64,000 nt of DNA from Astragalus membranaceus. Its lineage: Eukaryota > Streptophyta > Magnoliopsida > Fabales > Fabaceae. Position 1 is the stretch's first letter. Each line of letters opens with the position of its first letter. The stretch lies in NCBI GenBank assembly GCA_039519185.1, contig JAZGSX010000010.1, positions 2,170,001-2,234,000 on the forward strand, in the 5' to 3' direction. Under the pieces are notes generated by a model. The model worked only from the letters and a program-made list of their open reading frames with translations. It made no database searches and was not told the origin of the DNA. Shown here piece after piece: positions 11,963-23,182 of this stretch. The position numbers and the translations under genes are program-made.

Positions 11963-12244
11963 GAGTGCCATCGAATGGCCCAAACGAGAGCCGCCGAGCG
12001 GCCTAAAAAGAGTGCCATCGAATGGCCCAAACGAGAGCCGCCGAGCGGCCCAAAAAGAGTGCCATCGAATGGCCCAAACGAGAGCCGCCGAGCGGCCTAA
12101 AAAGAGTGCCATCGAATGGCCCAAACGAGAGCCGCCGAGCGGCCTAAAAAGAGTGCCATCGAATGGCCCAAACGAGAGCCGCCGAGCGGCCTAAGAAGAG
12201 TGCCATCGAATGGCCCAAACGATAGCCGCCGAGCGGCCTGAAAA
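11963..12244 (+). repeat. 47-bp tandem array in the T1 3' UTR, six units
   Basis: Units begin at 11963, 12010, 12057, 12104, 12151 and 12198, each opening GAGTGCCATCGAATGGCCC and ending in an A-rich spacer. They are nearly identical. A degenerate unit follows to about 12275. Tandem arrays between pol and the 3' LTR are known for Tat and Ogre elements and can seed satellite DNA. The short open frames across it are by-products of the array. The stretch 12276-12458 shows nothing further. Confidence 0.92.
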
Positions 12245-12458
12245 AGTGTTACCGAATAAAGAGTGGCCCATAAGAAATTCAAGGTCGCGACCGACCGTAG
12301 TAAAAAGAATCAAATCGAATTACAAAAGCGATTAAACAGATCATATTCATGATAAAATTGTCACTAATTACAAGCAAAGATGCCTTGGTCGAAGCCAGGG
12401 CGCCAATTCAAACACCGCTCGCAGGCGGGCCAAGATTACAATTCAGAAGAATCACAAA

Positions 12459-14628
12459 TTAAGAGTCGCTGGGGGCCGGATAGATGACCGCCTCTACTTG
12501 AAGGACCTTCCCTTTCACAACCTTCTTGGGGCGGACGATCTGATGATCGATCGCACGATGTGTGCTTTGCACAATCTCGCGATCGACCCCCAAATCAGGG
12601 TAGAGGATCTTGATCAGGCTGACAGCATTTTCGACTTGACCCTCCGCAGCTCCCTTTGCCCGGTCAAGAACGTCCTTGTAGCGACCTCTAAAATTGTTCT
12701 TTTCCACCTCCATTGCATCCAGCTCAGTTTTCAGCACAACGACCTGGCTCGACAGCTCTTGATTCTTGGAAAAGAGGCGTTCGACCTCTTTCTCAGCTCT
12801 TTCCTTGTCAGCGACCGCCTTATCCAGAGCAGACTCGGCCAGTGTTTGAGCAGAGACACCAGCCACAAGCTGGCGTTCTGCTTCGACAAGCTTCTTCTCA
12901 TTGTCAGCGGCCGCTTCGATTCTCGGTTCGAGCTCCTTCATTTTCTTGAGCAGGTCGTCTCGCTCGCCCCTCATTTCTGCGAGCAATGACAAGGCAGAAT
13001 TCAATTTAAAATTTTTATCGACTAGGTCGTCTTCAAGCAATGAATATCTATGGGCAAGGCGCCTATCTTCCAGGCGATCTGATTCTTCATCTTGGTATTT
13101 CTTGAAGAGAATACCAGCGGCCTTCATTGCCTCGGACATCACCTCGAAAGGTTCCTCCTTGAAACGAGCACAGTCTTCATCACCCAGCCCAAGCAGGTCG
13201 ATTTTGGGCGACCGGTTGTGCCCGTGGCTTTTCCCACTCTTGTGCTTCTTTTTCTCGCCCCCATCATCGACCGACCTATTCCTTTTGGACTTTCCTTGAT
13301 TTTTGGGTGGGCTGCTTAGGTCAATGGCTTGTGCTGGTGTGCCCGCCCGAGGAGTATGGCGACCGGGCTGAGACCCAGTTCCGGCAGGTAGGGACGTGCC
13401 TTGGGGCTGAGCTTCAGGAATGCCGCGCACGGGTGAGGCATCGCCATCCTCTGCCTCCCATTGCTCCAAAAGGTCAAAGTCATTCATGGTCGTCATAGCA
13501 GCTGCAAAGGACAAAGAAGATGGTTAGAAACAAACAAAACTACTAAGTGACAGAAAATAAAGTAGGCGAGCGGCCACCGACCAAGAGCGGCCTTGACTCT
13601 TTTCTTGCCCCGAGCATCCACAACGTTCTTGACCTTGATGCGACCCTCAGGGACCAGGGACACAATCTTTCTCAGCCTGTGGATCGTCCCCCTGTCCAGG
13701 TCGTCAAGATCAGTGTCTTTGAAAGCATATTGGCCTGGTTTCTTTGAGAAATGGTTGAAACTCCACACTGTGGGAAACAGGGGCGTTCCTTCCTCATCAT
13801 TGGACATTTGGGCGATCCCTCGATGGGCTTCGGCCGACTCAGGAACAACCCAAAAGAATTCCCTCTTCCACCCGGTCGTCAACGATTCCAGGTAGGGCTT
13901 GAAAAAGTTGTATGTCGACCGGTTTTTGAATGAGACCACCTCCTTGCGGGCGCCCTTGGAGCCTTTTTCATAGACATAGCTCATTTCAAACAAAATGAAA
14001 AAAGCCGTATGGAGACCGGTCGCCTCAGAACCGCGAGCACATCCTCGTAGGCCTGCAGGAACGCCCAAGCGTTCGGGTTCAATTGAGAAGGGGCAACCTG
14101 AAGATAGCGTAGAACTTGGCGCTGAAACCTGGTGAACGGCGGAATGATACCCATACGTTCAAAAACGATGCGGTACTTTGTAAATTTTAGCACATCAGTC
14201 CAGGTCGCTACATCTTCCCCTTTCGCCATACCCTCGACTCTCCAACCTTCATTCAACCCGGTCGCCAGATACTCTAGTTCCTGGCTTCCCTGTTGAATCT
14301 TGCTGCGTTGACTTCTCAGGTTAAGAGAAACCCAAGACATCTCCTTCGCAGCTGCGACCTCAGGATCTCCTCTTTGGTCGCTTCCTTGGCCTCTGTCGGT
14401 GGTTGCAGCGTCGGCCGCTGCCCGGCCAATACCCTTATCGCTGGCAACCCGCGCGTTGCTTTCTGCAGTGTCAACCACAGCCTCGGTCAACGGCGCCCTA
14501 CTTCTGTCCGGCCGAGTCCCGGATTCCCTTGAGGAAGACCAGTTCTGAGTCGAAGACCCATAGGAAGATTCGTCAGTAGAAGAAGACGACCGGACACTCG
14601 CAGAACCTTGCTCCACTGGTCTGGTCAT
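12459..14628 (-). pseudogene. T1 antisense gene (PF04195-like), two coding exons, one frameshift
   Basis: The gene lies opposite to pol. The first exon starts at ATG 14628 and encodes a Ser-rich N-terminus, then a conserved block with PPFTRFQRQVL and APSQLNPNAWAFLQAYED. That block resembles the 'putative gypsy type transposon' family found in Tat antisense ORFs. The frame shifts near 13990-14040, where a run of six A lies on the plus strand, and continues through FFWVVPES and PTVWSF to 13582. An 80-bp GT-AG intron (13581-13502) joins in phase to the second exon (13501-12459). That exon encodes a Lys-rich stretch and a long charged coiled coil. Function is unknown. The frameshift could be a real mutation or a homopolymer error. 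Family assignment is from memory of conserved words, not a search. Confidence 0.65.
13502..13581 (-). other. Predicted 80-bp intron in the T1 antisense gene
   Basis: Read on the minus strand the intron starts GTCGGT and ends in a pyrimidine tract TTCTTTGTCCTTTGCAG, with a possible branch site TCTAAC just upstream. Removing it joins a one-base remainder to two bases and keeps the long downstream frame. Without splicing the upstream frame ends within the intron and at 13493. Confidence 0.7.
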
Positions 14629-14850
14629 GTTGTGCGCAAGAGAAATGGCCGGGGTTCCAAAGATACGGCAGGTTTGTTTAGTCTGCGCCAGAATGAACCT
14701 GTGGAGGGGAATAACAGTCAAGGTCCTGCTCGCGCGTGGGAAGGGGCGACGTGGTCGTCCCCAGACCTGACACCCCCTCCACCAGGTGAAACAGAAATGG
14801 AAATAAAGACAGGGCGATCGTAGTTACCTGGAATTAGAGCGAGTTGAAAA

Positions 14851-14950
14851 CGGGCGAGCTTTTGCGAGAGCGAGCGAGCTTCGGCGGGAGTGAGTGAGCT
14901 TTGGCAGGAGCGAGCGAGCTTTGGTAAAAGCGAGCGATCAGCGAGAGCGG
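14851..14950 (+). repeat. 20-bp tandem array, five units
   Basis: Five units of 20 bases read like CGAGCGAGCTTTGGCAGGAG with small changes, starting at 14851, 14871, 14891, 14911 and 14931. The array lies between the antisense gene's ATG and its candidate TATA box, so it would fall in that gene's 5' leader. Confidence 0.85.
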
Positions 14951-14988
14951 AGAAATCGGATAATCGTGCAAATGAGGCACCCCTTGAA

Positions 14989-15000
14989 CCCTATATATAA
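14989..15000 (-). promoter_or_regulatory. Candidate TATA box for the T1 antisense gene
   Basis: On the minus strand the sequence reads TTATATATAGGG, about 360 bases before the antisense ATG. A TATA-like string also exists on the plus strand at the same place, so direction is not certain. Confidence 0.4.
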
Positions 15001-15309
15001 TGGGCCAACCGTCATCATAGGCCGGAGGCGAAGAGGCGCCACTCTTCGCGTGCCATCATTGCTTAAACTCCTCAGGTCTCCAAACGTCACCTCATTAAAG
15101 TAACTGTCGCCTCAGCACTCATGACGATTGGTTGTCAGGCGTCACCTCCGAGACGGCACCTGGCCCCGTGTGACCAGGTCGCGTGGCAGCGACCACACAA
15201 TCAGCTAATTAGCGAGCAAGGCCACCTTGTGTTCGACCAGTCCAGAACGGTCATTTGAGACCACGCTAGGGGGCAAGGAATCAAGCCTTAGCCCGCCCCC
15301 AGGCGACCT

Positions 15310-15325
15310 ACGCTTGGGGGGCAAC
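15310..15325 (+). promoter_or_regulatory. Polypurine tract of T1
   Basis: CTTGGGGGGCAAC stands directly before the LTR start TGTTCTGG, the position expected for the plus-strand primer. Confidence 0.7.
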
Positions 15326-15614
15326 TGTTCTGGAGTGGGCTCGAAGGCCACTTTCGTGCAGTAGGCCCATCGCAGCCCAATATCTAGCTTGCTCCGCAAG
15401 ATGCGGCCGGCCCCGCAAAAGCCGCAACGGCCAGAACGCCAACGTTATATATACCACACCAGCATGTGGCTTCAGGTATGTTTTACTCACCTTGTGACCC
15501 TGCCCGTTGAAGCACCTCTGACTTGAGCGTTGGAGTGCCTTTGCAGGTACCACCCGCGTGCGGCCCAGAACTCGGTCCTTCATCCCAGCGACCGAGCGAC
15601 ATCAACTGACAACA
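15326..15614 (+). repeat. 3' LTR of T1
   Basis: The LTR is short, starts TGTTCTGGAG and ends GACAACA, giving the inverted ends TGTT and AACA. A TATA box, TTATATATA, lies at about 15445-15453. The right boundary is the least certain point: the next 25 bases (15615-15640) are not clearly Tekay leader and could still belong to this LTR. Confidence 0.65.
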
Positions 15615-15700
15615 GCAACCCATCGTATTGATCAGGTACGATCAAGTTCGGTCATAGTGTCTTATGACGAATAGCAATTGTTAGATTAGTTCTAAATTTC

Positions 15701-15714
15701 TGTTTGTGCTGCAG
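15701..15714 (+). promoter_or_regulatory. Candidate 3' splice site before B gag
   Basis: TTCTGTTTGTGCTGCAG ends at 15714, 12 bases before gag ATG, and follows a possible branch site TTCTAAA. The same arrangement precedes the gag of F. A matching donor, AG|GTAAGAG, is in the 3' LTR of B at 20719. Confidence 0.5.
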
Positions 15715-15726
15715 TGATAATTTGAA

Positions 15727-17083
15727 ATGGCTGGGAGGAACGACGCTGCTCTTTCTGCTGCTCAGCAGGCTATGGCTCAGGCTGTTGGGAACCAGCAAAA
15801 TGGTGCTGAAAATGCTGGGACTCGCAGTTTAGCCATGTTCCAGAGGGAGATTCCACCCGTTTTTAAGGGTAAGTACAATCCAGATGGTGCTCTAGCATGG
15901 CTGAAAGAGATTGAAAGGATATTTCGTGTCATGGATTGTAATGATGCGCAGAAAGTCAGGTATGGCACCCATACGCTGGCAGAAGAAGCTGATGATTGGT
16001 GGATGGAGGTTAGGCAGAGGTTAGAGACTGCTAATGAGGAAATAACTTGGGCTGTTTTCCGCAGCGAGTTCTTACGGAAGTATTTTCCAGAAGATGTGAG
16101 GGGAAAGAAAGAAATAGAATTCCTTGAGCTAAAGCAAGGAAGCATGTTAGTGACTGAGTATGCTGCCAAGTTCACTGAATTGGCTAAGTTTTATCCCCAT
16201 TATGCTGATGCTGATTCTGAGTTTTCAAAATGTATAAAGTTTGAGAATGGACTGAGGGCTGATATAAAGAAAGCTATAGGGTACCAGAAGATTCGGGTAT
16301 TCGCTGATTTGATCGACAGTTGCAGGATATTCGAAGATGATAGTAATGCTCACTCCAAGGTCATGAGAGATCAGAGGGGTAAATTTCAGAACCGGGGTAA
16401 GCCATATGAGGTTCCGGCTGGTAAGGGTAAGCAGAGGTATGCTGATAATAAGAAACCAAGTGGGGGAGATGCCCCTGCGAAGGTTGTGTGCTACAGGTGT
16501 GGCAAGCCGGGCCATAAGAGTTTTGACTGCTCGGATAATAAATGTTTCAAGTGCGGTAAAGAAGGTCATGTGGCTGCGAAATGTGAGAAAAGGGATGTGG
16601 TGTGCTACAACTGTGGGGAAGTAGGTCATATTAGTACCAAGTGTACTAAGCCGAAGAAAGAGAAGTTCAGCGGAAAAGTGTTTGCTCTCGCAGGATCAGA
16701 GGATACTAATGAGATTAGAGGTACATGTTTTATTAATGGTATTCCTTTGATTGCTATTATTGATACTGGTGCTACGCATTCATTCATTGCTGCTTTATGT
16801 GCTAAGAAATTGGACCTTGCTTTGTCTTCTAGTATTGTATTTGATAGAGATCCAAGATTCACTTCTGAATTTTGGAAAAGTTTGCAAGAAGCTTTGGGTT
16901 CTAAGTTGAGGTTGAGCTCCGCGTATCATCCGCAGACAGATGGTCAGACCGAGAGAACTATTCAGTCGTTAGAAGATTTGTTGAGGGCATGTGTTCTTGA
17001 GCAAGGAGGTTCGTGGGATTCTCATCTTCCATTGATTGAGTTTACCTATAATAATAGTCATCATTCTAGTATTGGGATGGCAC
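15727..17083 (+). pseudogene. Element B gag-PR fused in frame to part of integrase
   Basis: The frame starts at the ATG of MAGRND, which is also the gag start of F. Gag is complete, with three CCHC knuckles from 16489 onward, and is followed by protease with DTGATH (about 16760). At about 16825-16836 the frame jumps from the protease directly to the integrase core at the second catalytic aspartate (DRDPRF), so the rest of PR, all RT and RNase H, and the integrase finger and first aspartate are deleted. The fusion stays in frame, which may be chance. It runs on through QTDGQTERT to 17083, where solo LTR C1 ends it. Gag may still be made; the enzymes cannot. Confidence 0.88.
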
Positions 17084-19629
17084 TGTAACACCCCGAAAAT
17101 AATTTAATTAATTTAATCAATTTATTTAAATAGAATTATTAATTTTTTTAGTTGAAGCGTAATTTAATTAATTAAGAGGGAAATATCATGTTTTGTGTAG
17201 GAGTGGGAACGACTAGTGGTGAGGGTGTAGCTGTGAGCCCAACGCGTGAAAGGCCCACAGCTTAAACCCCAAGGGTATGCGAAACCCTCACTCTCAATTC
17301 ACTTGGGGAAAAATCGAAATTTAGAGAGAGTGAGAAGTGAGAAGAGGCGCGGCGAAGAGAAGAGGGAAGGAGAAGAAGAATTGCGCAAGTTTCAAGGCTT
17401 TGCTCGTTGTGTTGCTGTAGTTAATCGTTGGTGCTTTCAATTGTCTTCTTCGGAGCCGACGTTTAAGAGGTAAGGGTGAGCGTTTCGATTTAATATAATT
17501 GAGTATGTGATGGATTTTATGGGGTTTTTGATGTTGATGTGGATTTGAGGTGAATATGTGTAAAATTGATGAAGAATTGAATAAATTATGATGTTGTTTG
17601 ATGAATTGTTGATATTGTCATGTGTAATTTCGTGCCTGTGATGTTTGATGATGGTTGGGAAGGAATTATGATGTGATCATGCTGATTTTCGTGTAAAAAA
17701 ATTCTGCTGCATGGAAACTATTCGATGAAATGGCCATTGTGTGCGCATGTGGGGTGTTTTGGGTGAAACTTCGAGTTCTGGGCATATTTTACCGAGCCAT
17801 CTTTTGCATTCGCGTGCCCAAATTCAGTTTTAAACAGTTTGGCTCGAGTGGTTTTATTTTTGCACGTGTCATTTTGGAGTTGTCCCGGTGGGTGTTGCTG
17901 TGGCGCCATTGTGTGCGCATGTGGGGTGTTTTGGGTGAAACTTCGAGTTCTGGGCATATTTTACCGCGCCATCTTTTGCATTCGCGTGCCCAAATTCAAT
18001 TTTAAACTTTTTGCCTCGAGTGGTTTTATTTTTGCACGTGTCATTTTGGAGTTGTCCCGGTGGGTGTTGCTGTGGCGCCATTGTGCGCCTGTGGGTGTGT
18101 GTGTGTGGCGCTGCTATGCGCGTGGTGCTGGGCGCTGCCTCTGGGCGCGCCTGGTGCGTGTGTTGCGTAGTGCTGGGCGCGCCTTGTGCGCTGGCCCATG
18201 CGCCAAAATTTTATGCCTGTGCCGGAATTTTACCGAGAGTCCGGAAATAATATTTTAAACATAAAAATGCTGCTGTTTCCATAAAAACATGTTGCTGTCT
18301 TGCTGTTTTATTAGAAAAATGAGTTGCTGTATTTATAAAATAAATGTGTTGCTGTTTTACAAAAATGAGGTGCTGTTTTTATGTTGTAAGTGTGCTGTTT
18401 TGCTGTTGTGTGCGCCGAAAAGGGCTGCTGTTTTCACACTGTTTTATTGCTATTTTTGATGTTGTTACGCGCCTAAAGAGCTACTGTTTTCACCCCGTTT
18501 TTCCGCTGTTTTGAACTGAATATTTCTGCGGTTTATGTAAATGAAGGGGCGTGGTAATGTGGCTGTTTTTATAAATAAAAAGGCTGATGTTTTATTACTG
18601 TTCTTGCAATTTAAATGTGATGTTTTCCACTTTGAAAAGGTGATGTTTTTTTCAATTTAAATGTGATGTTTCTAAGCATGAAAATGTGATGTTTTCTAAA
18701 TCTAAATGTGTTGTTACTAAAATTTTAAATGTGTTGTTACTCAGATTCTAAATGTGTTGTTACTCAAAATTTAAATGTGTTGTTACCCAAATTTTAAATG
18801 TGATGTTTATGATGATGTTGTGATATAATTGTGATGGTTATGACGAGTACACTCTACGAGTGTTTTATGACGACGAGGACTCCAGGTGAGTGATTTGGTG
18901 TTTGCACATGTGTCCATAGTGTCTCATAGCATGTGCATAGTATGACGAATAGGCTTCAGCCTCTTATTGACGTAAAACAGTGACGATGTGCCCATAGTGG
19001 CTTATTTATGACGAGAATGGTACCATCATGCATATACCCAGGCGTGGGTTGCATTTCCATGCACATACATGATTTATGACTTGTGGGAAAAAGTTGTGAC
19101 TTGAGTTAGTGTTTAGTGACGATGATGTTGGTGGTGATGACGATGTTGTATGACTGTTTGCTCACATTACTCTATTATGTGCTTGATTATGTTTTGTTGA
19201 AATTCTCACCCCTTCTGCTTGGAATGTTGCTCTATTGTGACAACGCTGCAGGTAACCGCGAGTGAAGGTCCTGCTGCCTTCTTTAATAGCTATTGGGATG
19301 TCTGTCGAGTCGCTCTCTGATACTGTGACACCTAGGGGGCGTGGTTGAAGTTTGTTAATTAATTAACTAATTGTTTAATGATTATGTCGATGATGTGAGA
19401 CGTGTTTGAGTAGTGTTAGTGAGTTATTGTTTTATTCCGCTGTGATGTGATTTTTGGAGTTTAACTTTCATGACGTGTGTTTTGTTGCACAAACCTTGAT
19501 TGCTGCAGTTGATGAGTTTTGTTAATGACGATGTGGCATTTCTTTTCTACCAGTTAAATTAATAATTGCGAAAATGAAATTACTCTGATAAATGACGTGT
19601 AAATTATGGGGTAGAAAAGGGGTGTTACA
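17084..19629 (+). repeat. C1: solo LTR of family C in the B integrase
   Basis: The LTR starts TGTAACACCCCG and ends GGGGTGTTACA. No internal region follows: the B integrase resumes at once (TTTGAGGCGCTG). The expected target duplication is absent, since the flanks are GGCAC and GTTTG. Compared with A, only one base of the coding sequence is missing between them. The LTR contains a site-II/telo-like start, a splice donor AG|GTAAGG at 17470, a 172-bp duplication, GTTGCTGTTTT repeats (about 18260-18800) and the conserved hairpin at 19028-19054. Confidence 0.9.
17734..18077 (+). repeat. 172-bp tandem duplication inside LTR C1
   Basis: Two copies begin at CCATTGTG (17734 and 17906) and a third, partial copy starts at 18078. 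C2 has the same structure at 21685 and 21858. Because 172 is not a multiple of three, the Cys-rich open frames across it are not a conserved protein. Confidence 0.85.
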
Positions 19630-20272
19630 GTTTGAGGCGCTGTATGGTCGGAGATGTAGGACTCCGTTATGTAGGTATGAATCTGGAGAGAGTGCGGTGC
19701 TAGGGCCTGAGATTGTGCGGGAAACCACTAAGAAGGTGAAATTAATTCGTGAGAAGATGAAAGCGTCGCAGAGCCGACGAAAGAGCTATCATGATAAGAG
19801 AAGGAAGGATTTGGAGTTTCAGGCCGGTGATCATGTGTTTGTGAGAGTCACTCCGGTGACTGGTGTTGGGCGTGCCTTGAAATCAAAGAAGTGAACTCCT
19901 CGTTTCATTGGTCCGTATCAGATTACGGAGAGGGTTGGAAGTGTTGCCTATAGGGTGGCTTTGCCGCCTAATCTTTCGAACTTGCATGACGTGTTTCACG
20001 TGTCACAACTTCGAAAGTATGTCCCAGATCCGTCTCATGTGATTCAGATGGATGAAGTGGAGGTACGGGATAATCTCACTGTGGAGACTATGCCGGTGCA
20101 GATTGCAGATAGAGAAGTGAAGGTTCTGAGAGGGAAGGAGATTGCTTTTGTAGAAGTTGTTTGGTTAGGAGCTGCTGGAGAGAGCATGACTTGGGAGCTG
20201 GAGAGTAAGATGCGGGAGTCTTATCCAGAGTTGTTTGAATCAGGTAAGAATTTCGAGGACGAAATTTCCTAA
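19630..20272 (+). pseudogene. Element B integrase end and chromodomain
   Basis: The frame resumes after C1 with FEALYGRR and continues through the integrase C-terminus to KSKK, where TGA at 19892 replaces a sense codon. It then goes on in the same frame through HDVFHVSQLRKY and the chromodomain (VVWLG, WELESKMRES) to the stop at 20270-20272. The polypurine tract follows directly. Similarity to A and F is high along the whole length. Confidence 0.88.
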
Positions 20273-21037
20273 GTGGGGGAGAGTTGTAACACCTAAAATA
20301 ATTTAATTAATTATTTGATTAAATTATTTAAGTGTTGCGATATTGTTAATATTATTATTGTTATTATTATTAGTATAATTATTATTATTATTGATATATT
20401 AATTTATTTATAATTGAAGGGAGTGGTAATAATAGTTTCGGGATGGCAAATTTGGCCCAAGAAGCCCAAGCCCGAGACTTAGGCTCCTAAGGCGCTGGGG
20501 TTAGGGGTTTTGCGCCTCACTCTAGAGAAAAAGAAAGAAAGAAATCGTGAGAAGAGAAGAGAGAAGAGGGAGTCGCGAAGAGAGAAAGAAAAAGAGAAGA
20601 AGGAGATCGCAAGAGTGAGAGAGAAATCGCTCAAGGGAGAAGAAGAGAAGGAGGACTTCGTGTTGCTGTGGTTTGTTGGTGACTCCGTAGGAAGGACTTC
20701 GTCTTCGGTGTAATCAAGGTAAGAGTGGGTCTTACCTTATAATAGGGCTTAGAATGGGTTATATGTGAGGGTTTAGGGTTTATACCATTTGTCTCATAAT
20801 TCTATTGTTGAATTGATACATGATTGATTGCGTGAAGATTGATTGTCTCTATGTGTTTTATTGAAAATTGTATGAGTTATGAGATGTATGTGAAAATCAT
20901 AGTGTATGCCAATTGATGGATAAATTGAGTGTTTGAAGATGGGAATTGAAATTTGAGATGTTAGAAATAATTGTTGCATAATTGAACATATGTAAGCTTG
21001 GAAAAAAAATTGAGTTTGAAGGACCCTAGGCGCCTTA

Positions 21038-23182
21038 TTTAACACCCCGAAAATAATTTAATTAATTTAATCAATTTATTTAAATAGAATTATTACTTTT
21101 TAGTTGAAGCGTAATTTAATTAATTTAGAGGGAAATATCATGTTTTGTGTAGGAGTGGGAACGAGTAGTGGTGAGGGTGTAGCTGTGAGCCCAATGCGTG
21201 AAAGGCCCACAGCTTAAACCCCAAGGGTTATGCGAAACCCTCACTCACATTTCATTCAGAGAGAAATCGAAATTGAGAGAGAGTGAGAAGAAGGAGGGGC
21301 GGTGCGAAGAGAAGAGGGAAGGAGAAGAAGAATTGCGCAAGTTCAAGGCTTTGCTCGTTGTGTTGCTGTAGTTACTCGTTGGTGCTTTCAATCGTCTTCC
21401 ACGGAGCCTACGTTTAAGAGGTAAGGGTGAGCGTTTCGATTTAATATAATTGAGTATGTGATGGGTTTTGTGGGGTTTTTGGTGTTGTTGTGAGTTTGAG
21501 GTGAATATGCGTAAAATTGATGAAGAATTGAATAAATTATGATGTTGTTTGATGAATGGTTGATGTTGTTATGTGTAATTTCGTGCTTTTGATGTTTGAT
21601 GATGGTTGGGAAGGAATTATGATGTGATCATGCTGATTTTCGTGTAAAAAAATTCTGCTGCATGTAAACTATTCGATGAAATGGCCATTGTGTGCGCATG
21701 TGGAGTGTTTTTGGTGAAACTTTGAATTCTGGGCATATTTTACCGTGCCATCTTTTGCATTCGCGTGCCCAAATTCAATTTTAAACATTTTGGCTCGAGT
21801 GGTTTTATTTTTGTCACGTGTTATTTTGGAGTTGTCCTGGTGGATGTTGCTGTGGCGCCATTGTGTGATCATGTGGGGTGTTTTGGGTGAAAGTTCGAGT
21901 TCTGGGCATATTTTACCGTGCCATCTTTTGCATTCGCGTGCCCAAATTCAGTTTTAAACGTTTTGGCTCGAGTGGTTTTATTTTTGCACGTGTCATTTTG
22001 GAGTTGTCCCTGTGGGTGTGTGTGTGGCGCTGCTGTGCGCTTGGGGCTGGGCGCTGCCTCTGGGCGCGCCTGGGGCGTGTGTTGCGTAGTGCTGGGCGTG
22101 CCTTGGGCGCTGCCCCGTGCGCCAAAATTTTATGCCTGTGCCGGAATTTTACCGAGAGTCCGGAAATAATATTTTAAACATAAAAATGCTGCTGTTTCCA
22201 TAAAAACATGTTGCTGTCTTGCTGTTTTATTAGAAAAATGAGCTGCTGTATTTATAAAATAAATGTGTTGCTGTTTTACAAAAATGAGGTGTTGTTTTTA
22301 TGTGGTAATTTGGCTGTTTTTATAAATAAATGTGTTGCTGTTTTATGTGATGTTTATGATGATGTTGTGATATAATTGTGATGGTTATGACGAGTACACT
22401 CTATGAGTGTTTTATGATGACGATGACGAGGACTCCAGGTGAGTGATTTGGTGTTTGCACATGTGTCCATAGTGTCTCATAGCATGTGCATAGTATGACG
22501 AATAGGCTTCGGCCTCCTATCGACGTAAAACAGTGACGATGTGCCCATAGTGGCTTATTTATGACGAGAATGGTACCATCATGCATATACCCAGGCGTGG
22601 GTTGCATTTCCATGCACATACATGATTTATGACTTGTGGGAAAAAGTTGTGACTTGAGTTAGTGTTTAGTGACGATGACGTTGGTGGTGTTGACGATGTT
22701 GTATGACTGTTTGCTCACAATACTCTATTATGTGCTTGATTATGTTTTGTTGAAATTCTCACCCCTTCTGCTTGGAATGTTGCTCTATTGTGGCAACGCT
22801 GCAGGTAACCGCGAGTGAAGGTCCTGCTGCCTTCTTTAATAACTATTGGGATGTCTGTCGAGTCACTCTCTGATACTGTGACACCTAGGGGGCGTGGTTG
22901 AAGTTTGTTAACTAATTAACTAATTGTTTAATGATTATGTCGATGATCTGAGATGTGTTTGAGTGGTATTAGTGAGTTATTGTTTTATTCTGCTGTGATG
23001 TGATTTTTGGAGTTTAACTTTCATGACGGGTGTTTTGTTGCACAAACCTTGATGGGTGCAGTTGATGAGTTTTGTTAATGACGATGTGGCATTTCTTTTC
23101 TACCAGTTAAATTAATATTTGCGAAAAAGAAATTACTCTGATAAATGACGTGTAAATTATGGGGTAGAAAAGGGGTGTTACA
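21038..23182 (+). repeat. C2: solo LTR of family C with target duplication CCTTA
   Basis: It matches C1 along its length but lacks about 400 bases of the GTTGCTGTTTT region. It begins TTTAACACCCCG, one base off the expected TG start, and ends GGTGTTACA. CCTTA is found at 21033-21037 and 23183-23187, so it is a genuine insertion later reduced to a solo LTR. Confidence 0.92.

Larger units (their letters stand above)
1..15614 (+). mobile_element. T1: Tat-lineage Ty3/gypsy element, 3' part, interrupted by element A
   Basis: The window opens inside the pol gene of this element and runs to its 3' LTR, so the 5' LTR, gag, PR and RT lie outside. The order is RNase H, second RNase H, integrase, a 3' untranslated region with a 47-bp tandem array, an antisense gene, a polypurine tract and a short LTR. 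A second RNase H, 3'-UTR tandem repeats and an antisense ORF between pol and the 3' LTR are known traits of the Tat clade. Element A is inserted at 2181-11752. T1 itself appears to sit in the leader of Tekay-type element B, whose gag follows at 15727. Confidence 0.85.

Noticed and set aside
11963..12244. CRISPR-like array
   Set aside because: Units are contiguous without unique spacers, and this is a plant genome.
12498..12989. Plus-strand open frame of 163 codons in T1
   Set aside because: It lies opposite the coiled-coil exon of the antisense gene and has no family-like words.
15321..15619. GCAAC on both sides of the T1 3' LTR as a target duplication
   Set aside because: The left copy is the internal end of T1 next to the polypurine tract, so it cannot be host DNA; the match is chance or an end-placement ambiguity.
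17730..18258. Cys-rich open frames in LTR C1, at first sight a repeated small protein
   Set aside because: The repeat is 172 bp, so copies are in different frames, and C2 does not keep them.
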